A stretch of 64,000 nucleotides of DNA from Perilla frutescens. Taxonomy: Eukaryota; Streptophyta; Magnoliopsida; Lamiales; Lamiaceae. A model generated the notes under the pieces. That model was not told where the DNA came from, ran no database searches, and saw nothing but the letters and a program-made list of their open reading frames with translations. A program made the translations under genes and the position numbers. Below are positions 24,399 to 37,082 of this stretch, in pieces. The stretch lies in assembly GCA_026008535.1 (NCBI GenBank), contig BRKX01000006.1, positions 44,938,664-45,002,663 of the forward strand. The letters run 5' to 3'. Positions within the stretch are counted from its first letter, which is position 1, and every line of letters begins with the position of its first letter.

Positions 24399-25969
24399 TG
24401 ATAAGTCCATTTATTTCGTGTTTTTATGGGCATTTTATTCATTATAAATGTCATTTTTAGTGTGTTTTGAGTCAAAAAGAACCAGGATGAGGTCATGGGG
24501 CATTGCGGAGGTCAAGTCTGGCGAAAGGGGCATTTTATGCCCGGTTATCCAAGCAAAATCCAAGCTAAAGATTCAGTCAGAGGCACAGGGGACTTCTTTC
24601 AGCACTCATCCTATATTCGGGTGGCGGAATGGGCATATCAGAGATGGATGAGGCTGACTGTAAGATGCCGTGCCCACTTTGCTCGCGCAGACTTGACAAC
24701 AATGGGGCGGGGCTAGGTCAATTCCGAGAAACTCGGGATCAGTTTGAAGAGAGAGAAAGAAGAAGGATATCTACATTATCCGAAGAAGAGTTGGAGGTGG
24801 ACTGGACTCTTGGAGGCGTTGCAAAGAAGAGATAAGCCCAAATCCCTAAAAAATAGGGATCTGGTCAACTTATGCTTATCTAGACAGACCAGAGAAGGCA
24901 CGCCGGTTCCGGAAATCCAGTGAAGACCCCAACTTGTTGGGGGATCTCTGATTCAGAAATGTAACTATTTAAACTTCTTTTAATTCTGGAAACAGAAGCA
25001 TTTTTTGCAGTCAGAAACATTGCTACACTTTTACTTTCCTGCATTTTAATTTTTGTACGCTGCTTTGCAGCAAGAAACAATCAATTGGCCTTAAGCCTTC
25101 GGGACTTAGTATTATGTTTCAAACTCAACGTTTATGTTGGGTATTTTTGCACATTAAATTCAGTAAGTTTTTCTTCACAATAATGTCCTTCATTTCTGCA
25201 GCTTTAATTATATCTACCATGCTTGGCTAGACTTTTAATTCTGGTGTTTGAACAACAAAAATGGTTTAAGTATAAATTTGGACTCGTGAGGCCAAAATGG
25301 GCATAGTAATGCATGATAGATTTCTGTTGATTCTTGTGCCTTGTTCTACGTGAGTGTGTGTCTGAAATGCCCAATGTGGCTGATCACTCGTTAGGTAAAG
25401 AGGGCATACCACTATTAATTGAATTGGTGAATCGTGACTGTGTGTTGGTTCATATAGTAATAAGGGAATCAATGGGTTGTTGTGGGCACGCGAGTAATCG
25501 GTAAACACAACAGATCTGGGTTCGTCTAGGGCACACTGCTGTTTGTTCACTTACATCTCTTTGGGGAACCGGGGGGTGGGTGACTGATTAGGGATTTAAT
25601 TGATGAGGAATTGTTTTTAAATCTATAATGAAAGGATGAATGAGAAGACGCAGAGAGGAATCCGATCTCCATAACTAGGTGATTTATCATGTATGAAAAT
25701 CAGTGTGCCCATGATCGAGTTCACATATATTTAAACCAAATTCAAGTTCAAATGCCAGAACCTTTTGTTATTTGATATTTTCTTTACTTGTCTTTGCAGA
25801 TTTAATTTCCAGTAGTGACAACAAACCAAACCCTCTTTTATGATTGGTTAGCCGAAGATGGAATCACAACAGCTCTCTGTGGGATCGACCCGTACTCATT
25901 AGCTGGCTACGCTCGTTGTGGGCACAGGAGTTATAAATTATTTTTTGAGCGCGAAACGACCGCGCATCA
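24399..25969 (+). repeat. Athila 3' LTR
   Basis: 1571 bp, the direct repeat of 13743-15315 with scattered substitutions. It is followed by GCTAG, the altered target duplication. Confidence 0.93.
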
Positions 25970-26870
25970 GCTAGTAAACATTTATGTTTAACTATTGGAA
26001 TAATATATATATATACACACACACACACGAAACACATTTTGATTTAATTTTTATTTCTAAATTACATAATTATATTTTATTCAATGATTTAAATATCTAT
26101 TAAAATTTTTAATATTATATATTTATTGTAAAATATAATTATATTATATCATTATTTAATATAAAAAATATAAAAATATTAAAAAAATATAAAATAATAA
26201 AAAAATTATAAAATTATAAAATGGATCAGAAAAAGTAAAATTAATAAAAATATTAAAAAAAAATAAAATAAATAAAATAAATTTCTTAATGTAAAATAAA
26301 TAAATAAAAATTGAAAATGTAAAATTTTAAAAATATTAAAAAGATTGATTTCAAATTCGTAATTAATTAGAAATTGAAAATTTTGAAATTAAAAATATTT
26401 AAAAAATAATATAAAATGTTTAAAAAAATCAAATAAATCAGAAAATATAAAACAAATAAAAATAAATAAAAATTTTAAAAAATGATTTCAAATTCATAAA
26501 ATTAAGTATTAATGGAAAAATAAAAAATAAAAAAATTTAAAAAATTAAAAAAATAAAAATTAATTTTAGCTACGGAATAATTCCATAGCTAATCCATCGC
26601 TAGAATTTAAAAAAAGAAAAAATAATAATGTTTAACGACGGATTTTTTCATTTCTAAGTTAACGACGAAAAAATCTGTCATTAGTCTGTCGTTAAAATAA
26701 GAAAAAAAATTTAAAAATTAAAATATGACGTATAACGACAGATTTTTCCGTCGTTAACTTAGAGACGGAAAAATCCGTCGTTAAATAAAAAAATCTTAAT
26801 CCATCGTTAATATGCCGTTATTTTAACGGCGGAATATTATTCGTCGTTAAATCGCATTTTTCTTGTAGTG
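25970..26870. repeat. CACTA right arm with subterminal repeats and microsatellites
   Basis: It begins with a TA/CA microsatellite (about 25988-26030), then an extremely A-rich segment (about 26040-26565), then clustered TAACGACGGA/TCCGTCGTTAA motifs in both orientations (about 26570-26860) up to the terminal repeat. No coding sequence is seen. Confidence 0.75.
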
Positions 26871-27384
26871 AAAATGAGCACATGCATCCAATATAATTAT
26901 AAATTTCTATCAAACACCACTAAGAAATATCTCTGAATTCTTTTGTTATAGGTTGAGCTCGTTATGTGGGCACTTATGTTGCTTATTAATGAGTCATTTT
27001 TATTTTCATTCTACACTTTTTATGCAGTGAACGGTGCCAGAAATTCTATGGAGAGAGAACTAAATATGACATACAAATATTACAAAGTTAAAAATTAAAT
27101 TAAAAGTTGATAAAATATATTACAATCACAAATAAAAGTTGTCTAAAGATAACAATCATTTGAAAAACTACAAATATTTAATCAAATTATTAGCAAATAC
27201 AATATAATAATTTACCAAATTATAAAAACTAATTAATGATGGACACGTAAAATTAAAAAGAAATTAAAGCAAGCAATCCATACTATTAAAACAAATCAAT
27301 ATGAAAAGTAAATTGTAAGAGTGAATAAAATAATTTAACTTTAAAATAATAATTTCTTTTTATACGAGAGCTACTGTCATAAAT
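26871..27384. other. gene-free AT-rich stretch
   Basis: Non-coding AT-rich sequence between the CACTA end and the SINE. Nothing recognised. Confidence 0.5.
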
Positions 27385-27623
27385 CATATATATATATATA
27401 TATATATTTGGATGTCGAGGATAACCTGCAGCTGCTACCGTGGTACGCACTGAGTAAATCCCGCCCTGTGTAATAGCCTGCAAATCTACACAGGGAAGGT
27501 AAACTACACTTGGCAGGTCAGGTGTGACAGGCTCACACCTAGTGGTGTTGGTGGTGGATCGAACTTGAGACATTTGGCCTTACAATAACACCACTCCACC
27601 ACTAAGCCATCCCCAAGGGGACC
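27385..27623 (-). mobile_element. tRNA-derived SINE
   Basis: On the minus strand the element starts near GGTCCCCTTGGGGATGG. It has an A box TGGCTTAGTGG (27609-27599) and a B box AAGTTCGATCC (27566-27556), the spacing of an internal pol III promoter. A tRNA-unrelated body with GGGATTTACTCAGTGCGTAC follows, then a TA-rich tail. CATATAT lies on both sides and may be the target duplication. The open frame across it is incidental. Confidence 0.82.
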
Positions 27624-27629
27624 ATATAT

Positions 27630-28330
27630 CTTATACGAGCATTACACCCGTACGATGCACGGAAATAGTGTATAGTATTTTAGATTTTTTTATTAAGAAT
27701 GTAATTTTACATCAATAATAATTTTAAGTTTAGAGTGTTATGATCATAACAAAAATTTAATAACATGTGATTTCATTACAATTTTTAAAATACTTCCATA
27801 CATACAACATTTATAGTAGAGTTGTTATCCACATGACCACATCATCATTACAAATTAAGATTTTTTTAATATAGTGCTTGACTCATACTCGATCTTGAAA
27901 TAACTATATAAATTAAAGTTGATCATTACTAAAACTTATTTTTTTAAACAAACTAACATGAGAAAGAAAAGACCCCGACTTTGTACACATTCATTACATA
28001 TAGCCCGTGCGAGGAAATTGTCACAACTTTGGATCTGATAACATCAATGAATTCCTTGATATCAAACATTTTGTCCTCTGTTTAAGTTTGGTAAGAACTT
28101 ATATATGCTTCCAAAATATAATTGTCAAGTTTTGTAATAACCACTCTTGTGTTATTATACAAACCATTTGCATGATCTATATTTCTCGGTAACATGAATG
28201 GAGTTCCCACTATCAAAATTAATTCATGATTTGACACATGCGAACACCTCGAACTATTTAACCACCCAACTGTGTGCACATCTTGCAAAACATTCAATAG
28301 TAAGAGTCTGACTTTGCACGTGGAATACAA
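27630..28330 (-). pseudogene. Helitron relic: PIF1-like helicase C-terminal fragment and 3' hairpin
   Basis: A minus-strand frame (28330-28082) contains LILIVGTPFMLPRNID and GLYNNTRVVITKLDNYILEA, matching the conserved block of Helitron RepHel/PIF1 helicases (usually VGxPVMLLRNIDxxxGLCNGTR). Weaker helicase-like sequence continues to about 27960. Further along the minus strand, near 27645-27660, lies CCGTGCATCGTACGGG, a hairpin followed by GTGTAATGCTCG, similar to plant Helitron 3' ends. The Rep domain and most of the helicase are missing. Confidence 0.6.
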
Positions 28331-30772
28331 ACTTTAAACTCTTAGCCGTTGTATGCATTCAAATAAATCATGTACTAATTTATAGAATTAAGTACACCGA
28401 AAGTAGGAGAAGTAATCATTGCTAGTTCTTGTAAATGTGAAGTGTCATTTTTTTGTGTGAGAGGATATATAAGTGCTTTAAACAATCGTTGCTATTGAGT
28501 CTTCTCTATATTTAAGCAAGATATCATTCTGAAGTCTCATATTTTTCATCAATCTTATCACTTTGCAATTGCTCCATAGATTCGAACGACTTAAAATGGT
28601 ACTGTGTCCAATTTTTGCTTGCATTAACTCGAATTATTATGTTAAATGTGAATAACTTCATATTGATACATATATTGAAAATTATGTTAAGTAAGAAATA
28701 TGTATTACTATTAATTTATTTGGACATATATTTCATCATGATCATCATTACTTAAATATACACATATTTATATGGGCACAAACATGTACTCCCCTCAATA
28801 AACTTGTCGTTTTGAGATTTATAGCTCGTAAAAAATTAATTGTCGCTCTACATTTTTTCGAATACCCTTTCTCAATTTTAACTCTAAAATCTCTACAAAA
28901 TCTCTTATTTTTAATATAAGGAGGGAGAAATCTCAATAATTTTAGGAAAAATATGTCTTAATTACTTAATATGATTTTATAGGAAGGGATATATTTGCCA
29001 AAATATTTATATATTAAATTTTGTTGAAAATCTTAAAGTGATAAATAAAAGTTTATATATCCATACTTAATAGATCTACACTTGGGTAATTTCATTAAAT
29101 AATTCATTATCATACATCCTATTATTTTCTAAATAATCGTTTAAGTACTTCTTATAAAATCCAAAAAGGATAGTTTTTCTTAACTCCAAAATTAATTTTT
29201 AGGTAGAAATAAGCCAGTAATATTGTGGTTTTTAGGATCAAGTGGCCCCTCCATACTATATATTGTGACTGCAATTAGCTAGGTTTTGTGCTATGTAAAA
29301 TTCTGTTTATTTTCAATTTTAATTTTAAAGCATGTTTTCCATTTTCTCCCCATTTTTTATAAAAAATGTCAAAATAAATTTTAAATTATTATTATCATTA
29401 TTATATGGAAAAATTAAATTTTTGAATATTTCAGGAATATTTTTTAAATAAATTTATAAGATTAATTGATCTTAAATTATTTATTATAGTTGCATTCATA
29501 CTATTGAGGACTGAGGATGACAATGTAATTCAATTAGTAACTCAAAACCCATTAATCAATTTTGAACTATATATCTTTGCCATTTTATAATAAAAAAACT
29601 ATTCAATATTTTAATAATTTCGACAATTGATTTTCTTTAAAAAAAACTTGTGTATAGAGTGTTAAGTTCAAACAAAGATATTAAGTGGAAATCAAGATTC
29701 ATATTTTATCTTAAAAGTACTTTGAAGTTTTTCTTCATATTTGACTTTGGCCGAATTTTTTATTTAAATTATTTTTTAAACTTGGTGAGTGAATTTTACA
29801 AATTAGTGTTTGATTTTTGGGTATATATTCATGCTTAAATATATTTGAATGAGTAGAGCTCAAATTCAAAATAAATACAATTAACTATACATTAATTGTT
29901 ATCATCGAGTGATGTAAAAATATATAAACAAAAAAACCGAAAAATAAAATTAAGGGGATATTATGATATAAAAAGAGAACTTAATTTATATACTTTTTTA
30001 ATCAAAATATTACTCCAATTAGTTTGAGATGAATCAAAATATACATACAAACTATTACTACAAAATTTTAACACATTAAACGAATCCATCACCCATCCAT
30101 AACAAAAGATTATATAAAAAATAAAATTAAATTGAAGCAATTGTACAAAAACAAATTTACACTTGGGCTAAATCAACAAATTCGATTCGCTTAAAAAAAA
30201 TTCCAGATGAATTGAAGACTATTTTACAATACCCAACATATAACAATGTTGATAAAAAAATAATAATAAATCAATGAAGAGAAACATTTTCATAATCGGC
30301 GTCCACATATTTCTCCTATACTATTTTCGGACCATGTATACATATACATATACATATACATATATATATTCAAGTTTAATCGTTTAATAAATATTATCGA
30401 TCTTGATTTTTTCATCGAGTTTTTCTTTTCTTTCAATTATAAGATATGCAAGATAGACAACACCTTCAAGGTCATTGGCTTCTTGGCATGAAGCGAACAT
30501 TTGATGAAAAAATAAGGAGCCAAATACATGTAGTTTCATGAAAGTCACTATAAATTAAAACTTTCAATACATTCTGAAACCAAAAAAAAAATCGGGACTA
30601 ATTTCATTTCACTACAAATAAATTTTATGAGATTAGTTGGAACATAGGATGATATTATTACCGTAACCAATGCAATAAGATTAGAATATTTTTTGGGCGA
30701 ATAAGATTCAGAATTATGTTACTAATCGGAAGATTGCTATTATTCCATTTCAGAATATTATTTCATACCAAA

Positions 30773-30827
<55 letters not shown>

Positions 30828-33147
30828 TAAATCATCGTACCCAAATATTGCGTTAAACTTTTTCATTTTTGCGGCAATTTTTAACCCGAAGATTGTGTTA
30901 ATCTTTATGATATATAGTGCACCTAATTAAGGTAAAACATATTTAAACTAATTTAGTTGTTCTCAACTTCTTATTATGAGATATGTATATTGAATGCACA
31001 TATATATATATATATATATTAGGTAGATTTGACTCAGAATTTATTCAAATTTTTTATATAATTATATTGAATTAAGTAATTAATCATTCACATATTATAT
31101 TAATAATTTCTATATTTATAAATATAATTTGAACGGGAAAATACAAATTTCTATTTATAGATGCGGAGTCGTTATTATTTATTATATAGATTTGATAATG
31201 GAGGAAAGTAAACATACTCAACTTAAAAGTGGAGATCTAGAGTTAAAGGAAAAAAATTAAATAAATAATATCAATAATTTTAAATTTAATATAAACACAT
31301 TTGGTGAATTTTGACAAAAAAAAAAATGAAAGTAAATAGAACGGATGACTTCTTTCTTTGTCATTGTCATTGCTATGAAATGGAGAAAACAAAAGTCAAT
31401 TTCCTTTTTTTTATTATTATGTTTTTATTTAAAACACGAATTACTAAAATACCCCGATTTTTTCAGAAAAAAAGAAATGGGCGGGGGAGGGCAGTGTGTC
31501 TCCACACCTGGTTTTATGTTACATTTGAGTATGAAGAAATACATATCACATGGATATGAAATAATATATGCATTGATGATAACGAAATATTTGATGTAAT
31601 ACCAAAATGTAATAGGAAATCATATGTACATTAGTTGCATTAGAATGTGGACTTATTGATCATAATTTGTCCGTAGATGAAATCACTATTCCAAAATAGT
31701 ATTTTATATTGTATTTATATTGTTGGATTACTCCCGTGTGTAAAAATTATCTAATCATTGCTACTGATTTTAATGAGTAGTTATAAATTTTTTAAATGAA
31801 ACACGAAAACAATCCGACAATTAAAATACAAGATGAAATAGGGCATAATTACACTGTAATACCTATATTTTGGATTATTTTTTAAAAAAGTTAACCCAGA
31901 TGAAAACTATTAACAAAACAATCCACACTTTTTCAAAATTTTGCAAATTTACATCCAATCAAATTTTCGACTCGGAAATCCTACGTAATTTATTATATTT
32001 AATTTTAAGATTTCTATTTTCCAAACTGAGTAAAAAAAATAAAGAAATCATGAAATATTAAAATACAATCAATTATATAGGATTTTCGGACCGAAAAATT
32101 AATCGGATGTTCGATTTTCAAAATTTTGAAAACCTAATACCATTTTGTTTATAGTTTTCGATTTGATTATTTAAAAAATCAAAATATAAGTATCAAAACG
32201 TAATTTACCTGATAAAACATGATTTTAGAATAGAGAATCTGGCTAGCTCGGTCCATGGGGTAGTTAAAGGACGGAAGATTCTCTCTACCTTAATTAGTAT
32301 TATTTCCTAGCTAGCTAGGTATATTCTATAAAACTTTTATAATTGCTTACTAAAATTAATAACAAAAATTTATCCAAATGAAATGATGCCGCAACACCAA
32401 GAATAGACACATTAATGTGATATGAAGGAAATAAATTGGGTGATATGATTATGATTATGATATAAGTTCGATTATTAAGATTCTATCAAATAGATGAAGT
32501 TAACTACATATGACAACAACATTTAGTTGTTTGGCAGTCAATATTACACAATTCTTTCAAAAATTTATTATTGACAACATGAAGACAACCAGGAGAATGC
32601 TACTCTGATTTGATACTTAAAAATATTTGTATTAGACAATTAAAAAATGAAATTTTAGTCGCATATATATATAATAGAGGAATATGTGTGACTTAATTGA
32701 GAAAATTACACAAAAATTTCTTGATCACTGATTCACTATAACGAATTATACCATATGTCCCATATTACGAAGGTTTTCACAAAAATATTATGAATCATGA
32801 ATAATTACATCATATATTATGAACTATATATTGATAAATTAACAGATTTATCTCGAGATATCAAATTCCAACAATTAAAAATCTATGAAAATCTAGCTAC
32901 GTGCATAACTTGGAATAAATTTCTTAATTCGAACCGATTTGAGAACGTTGATTTGTTCTTGTCATTGTATATATCTAAAGTAGAGTGATATTCTACATCC
33001 TAAATAGTAAATAGTAGTATAGATATGTATAGTTTGCACATAATATATATATATATATATATATACTATATTGATATATTACATATTTATTAGTATTAAT
33101 TTTATTTAGACTTTTAGCATTTTATTTAGTTCCTTTAGGTTAGTTAA

Positions 33148-33183
<36 letters not shown>

Positions 33184-33847
33184 CACACGACTATTTTCCC
33201 TCCCATTTATATGGATTTTTTGTCAATTTCTTATACTATAATTTAAGATATTATTTAATGAAATTAATGATATAACATCTATTTTCCATAGTTAATTTAA
33301 TTGCGTGAGTTAATGGTAATTTATTGCTACAAATTTTAAGAATCAATCCATAAAACATGTCATTTTAAATGGATTGTTTATGCCTATAAATACTTGGGAT
33401 TCTATAGTCAAATCTTAAATCCAAGTCCAGTATTATTAATTGTTGATCCCCTTTTCATCCATAAATATTTTTCATCCATTTTTTGTTTTTGTCAGATACA
33501 CATCTATTGATCTATATATTATTTCTATTGATATCTATTTTCAATAAAATCCACAAACCTATTGATTGCTTTATTATGCATTATGCATTGTGTTTTTTTA
33601 TATGAATTAGTTTGTGTTATTGTAGTATTATCAAATAGATGAAATTAATATTGTAAAATCAAGCTTAAATGAATAAATATCTGTTAATAATTTTAAAAAC
33701 ATAACTCATATTTCTAATACAATTTCACATAATGCTAGAGGGTTTGTATTGTAATGAGAAATTTGGATAAATATGTTGTAGTTATTATTCTTGCACAATA
33801 TGGATATAAATGCAATAAATTACTCCTATTTATTTTAATATTTATTA
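28331..33847. other. long gene-free AT-rich stretch
   Basis: About 5.5 kb with no recognisable gene. It holds low-complexity AT sequence and microsatellites at about 30336-30369, 31000-31019, 33042-33066 and 33150-33179. A possible relic of a Stowaway element lies near 28788-28928 (ACTCCCCTC ... AGGAGGGAG, ends poorly matched). Open frames here are short and AT-biased without family signatures. Confidence 0.5.
30772..30829. repeat. (AAT)n-(ATT)n perfect palindrome
   Basis: A run of AAT repeats turns directly into a run of ATT repeats, giving an inverted repeat of roughly 28 bp per arm with no loop. It could extrude as a cruciform. Confidence 0.85.
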
Positions 33848-34093
33848 CTCCCTCCATTTATGTATAAATGTCATTTTAGATGAATGCACACAAATTAATA
33901 AATTAATTAAATTACCTAATATACCCTTGTATGAATACATCAAATGAGTTAAATATAGATTTTTTTTTAAATGCATTAAATGAGGGTAAAATGTGTGAAA
34001 ATTTAGATTTTTTGGTCTCAAATTTATAGAATGACACTTGTTTTGAAACAAAATTAAAATGTTAGAATGACACTTATTCAGAAACGGAAGGAG
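33848..34093. mobile_element. Stowaway-type MITE, copy 3 (same subfamily as 3307-3567, opposite orientation)
   Basis: TA flanks (33846-33847 and 34094-34095); ends CTCCCTCCATTTATG and, on the other strand, CTCCTTCCGTTTCTGAATAA. It is 246 bp. Interior blocks such as AAATGCATTAAATGAGGG and AATTAATTAAATTACCT are the reverse complement of matching blocks in the element at 3307. Confidence 0.9.
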
Positions 34094-36236
34094 TAGTTTT
34101 TAAAGCTAAGAGCAATCATCTTTTTTTCGTTGTTCTATTTATATTGTTATTTTGAGTTTAAAATTATATTATATTTTTTTGAATTAGATATGTTTGTTTT
34201 ATGTATTTATTTCTTTTTAATTTAAATATCTATTGATTTCGTATTATATATATTTAAATAATATTTCATTAATTAAATATACATAAATATATAAAAAAAT
34301 CAATTAAATATATTGAAATTTTTAAAAATTTAAATGTATTTGAGTTTGCAATTTTAAATATATGGAATATATTTTAAAGAATTAAATAAATCTTTTTTCA
34401 TTAAATTATTCCACATCCAAGAACCGATAAATATTATTTGGAATGAACACAATATAAATTTAAGAAAACAAAGAGATTAACGTTTTTTTTTTTTCAATGT
34501 CTCATTTTTATGCTCTTTAATAGATAATATTTATGCTCTTCAACTATATAGTACATTATAATTATTTTATATTTATAATTTCAAGCAAAAAATATATATA
34601 TACAAATTTCATCATTCTAGTTTAGTTATTATATTGGGCTTAGCCCTTTATTTGCAGCATACTTTATTATGATTTTTTAGGGCTTATGTTTTTAATTCAT
34701 TTTAATGTTTCGAGTAAAATACTAATCTTTCCTTAAATTACGAACTAGTAGCCTAGCACATGTGGATGTTCATATATATGTTCCATTGTACGTATACGTG
34801 GACATGTACGTCTCAACGATGTAATAATATCATGCTAATTGAATTTTATTTATGAGCTGAGGATCTAGGAGTTGTTGCATGAAACTTAAGATTCTTTATT
34901 ACAGTTTGGCCGACGATTTAACTGTCATCAATCACAAAATGTGTGGTGGCTCATGCCTAATCGGATTATTATTGTTTTAAGAGAAATGAAGAAAGTGGGA
35001 TTAAAGCGAACTTGATATATAGAAGGTGATTATTACTTTAAAGAAATATATAAAAAAAAGGCAATTATAACTTGATTATCTACCCATCAAGAAAAGTGAT
35101 GTAGCTGTTAATTTGATAGATAGCCACCAATATTCGGTTGGAGGGGAGCTTGTAGGCCTTACCTTTTGTATTATGCCTTTTTTCTCCAAGTTTATTTTTC
35201 TTACTAAATAGGGATATTTCAAAATTTTCATATCTTATGATTTTTCATTTTTTTATATATTTTATGATCAGATTGGCTTATTTTATCAAGTTGATCATAC
35301 TTAAATTTCGCGATTTGTTTTGCAATTATTGTAGCAATTTCATTTTTAATATTTGACTAAAATAAACTTGCTTTTCTAGGAATTATATATCCAGAGAGAG
35401 ATATCGTTTCTATCATTTCAAAATATTTTGGGACTAAATTGCATAAAATTGCCCAGAAAAAATGGGGACTGCTAGTTTCTAGGAGCTAGCTAGCTAACTC
35501 CCTGTAATGTCTCCAAATATTAATTTTTGGACTTCTTCCATGCAATTAAGTTTCCAACCAATATTTGGATTTGAATTACATCCAATTGTAGCAATTTTTG
35601 ATCAAATGCCAATCATGCAATCTTTCATTCTTATATTTGTTTATCACGCTATTATATTATACACATAGGGCTGGTTTGTTAAACAATACGGTAAAGGCTA
35701 GCCTGATATCATGTGTTGACTGAGGTATCTTTTAGCATATAAGACATTAATTTTATATTTATTTGGGTGTACTAAAATACATATGCAAACATATGCATGT
35801 ATTAACAATCCATTATTTGTTTGGATGCTGCGTAAAATTACAATTTCTGAATATCATTTAGTTTAGTTAGTTATTCTATATTGTGTAAATTTTTTATTAC
35901 AAAATTTTAATTAGTATAGTTAGGGTATTTTAGTTTGACATTTTTAATAAATGTCCCTGGTATTACATGTGATGTGCAATCAAGCATAAATGGTTAGTTA
36001 ACGTGGGACACTTGTCTAATCATGAGTTTTGATTTTATAAATAATTAAATATAATATTAGGTTATCATATATATATCTATCATCTTTTTATCATCTTTTT
36101 ATACTGTCTAACAAATAAGTTCATAGAGTGGATAATGCAGGACTAGGAAATAAAACATAGAATGAAATAAGTATATTGTGTAAGGTATAATAAACTGAGT
36201 TGAAACATTAATACAAGTTTTGGCTTGTTTAGATTT
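34094..36236. other. gene-free AT-rich stretch
   Basis: AT-rich DNA without a recognisable gene. A hAT-like beginning near 35669 (GGGCTGGTTTG) has no matching partner end that I can find. Confidence 0.45.
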
Positions 36237-36508
36237 TACTTGAGTAAATTTTGATCTTGGTCCCACAGGACATGCATTAGTCCGCATTTAGTACTCCCGA
36301 CACTATCATTTTTTGTTCTTTTTTAAAAAAAGAATTGTCCAATTTTAGTCTTATAGGTTTTGATTTTCGAATTTGGCCCCACGATTTTAAGGACAAAAGC
36401 GTTACCATAATCGAAATTTACTCAATTTGGGATCAAAAGTAATATTATCAGGACCAAAAGCGGATAAATTTATATTCTGTGGAATTAAAATCAAAATTTA
36501 CTTGATCT
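36237..36508. mobile_element. inverted-repeat MITE-like element
   Basis: The left end has AGTAAATTTTGATCTTGGTC, CCACAGG and GTCCGCATTTAG. The right end, reversed, gives AGTAAATTTTGATTTTAATT, CCACAGAAT and ATCCGCTTTTGGTCC in the same order. The whole 270 bp is thus an imperfect hairpin. No coding potential; superfamily not determined. Confidence 0.45.
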
Positions 36509-37034
36509 TACTCGGACTGAAGCTCAATTTGGTCTTACTTGGTTGAGCTCTATTTGAGTTAAAATTGTTGAGCATGCTAAGTTTATAATAAAATACAAAT
36601 CAAGTTATTAATCATATAAAATGAAAAATGAAGAGCTAACTTTGATTTGAAGCTCAATAACATATAAACGAATCAAACTTAAACTTATCGAACGAACTTG
36701 CGAACAAACAAACTCATGAGCTACATAAAGTTCGCCTCCTTGATTTATAAAGATTTCACATCCTATCCTAATTTGAACTCAACTCGCTTCCATTAACAAT
36801 TCAAAATAAGCTATAAAATCGCCACTTGATTTATAAGCAAGGGAGTGGGACTTGCACGAAGCAATTCGTGCATGTCGAATTCTTATCGTGTCAATAAGAC
36901 AACGATATGACACGATAAGAGTAAACACGAACACGGTTTGTTAAGGATCCGTTCATGAGACAAACACGAAGACCATATGATTTTACTCATGCGGACATGG
37001 TACGATAACAAAATAATATTGACTGCAATATCAT
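36509..37034. other. gene-free stretch
   Basis: AT-rich; a short region (36866-36960) has repeated CACGATA/TATCGTGT words. No gene recognised. Confidence 0.4.

Positions 37035-37070
<36 letters not shown>
37035..37070. repeat. (TA)n microsatellite at the left end of the MULE
   Basis: About 17 AT units directly abutting the element. A similar tract abuts the right end at 62443-62474. Confidence 0.85.
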
Positions 37071-37079
<9 letters not shown>

Positions 37080-37082
37080 TGG

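Larger units (their letters stand above)
13743..25969 (+). mobile_element. Athila-lineage Ty3/Gypsy LTR retrotransposon, full length but inactive
   Basis: Two LTRs of about 1.57 kb (13743-15315 and 24399-25969), each starting TGATAAGTCC and ending in CA, flank a 9.1-kb interior with primer-binding site, gag, protease-RT-RNase H-integrase and an extra downstream reading frame. The flanks are GCTAA (13738-13742) and GCTAG (25970-25974), a 5-bp duplication with one change. Gag style, the tRNA-Asp primer site and the extra ORF all point to Athila. Every reading frame is broken. Confidence 0.93.
12827..26870. mobile_element. non-autonomous CACTA (En/Spm) transposon, split by an Athila insertion
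   Basis: The left end is CACTACAAAAAATCCGCG. The right end on the other strand is CACTACAAGAAAAATGCG. Both are flanked by AAA (12824-12826 and 26871-26873), the 3-bp duplication of CACTA elements. Subterminal arrays of GCGACGGA/TCCGTCGCTAA occur on both sides. Without the Athila element the transposon is about 1.8 kb. I see no transposase coding segment, so it must have been mobilised by an autonomous relative. Confidence 0.92.

Noticed and set aside
27286..27573. 95-residue minus-strand frame
   Set aside because: It overlaps the SINE with its A and B boxes; the frame is accidental.
28788..28928. Fourth Stowaway element
   Set aside because: Only the outermost ACTCCC/GGGAG words match; the inverted repeats do not extend inward, so I kept it only as a possible relic.
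31311..31599. 82-84 residue overlapping frames
   Set aside because: Low-complexity, hydrophobic and AT-driven translations without family motifs or splice context.
35669..36240. Possible hAT MITE starting GGGCTGGTTTG
   Set aside because: No matching inverted end or target duplication could be found.
36866..36960. Repeated CACGATA words
   Set aside because: Too short and irregular to define an element or regulatory array.
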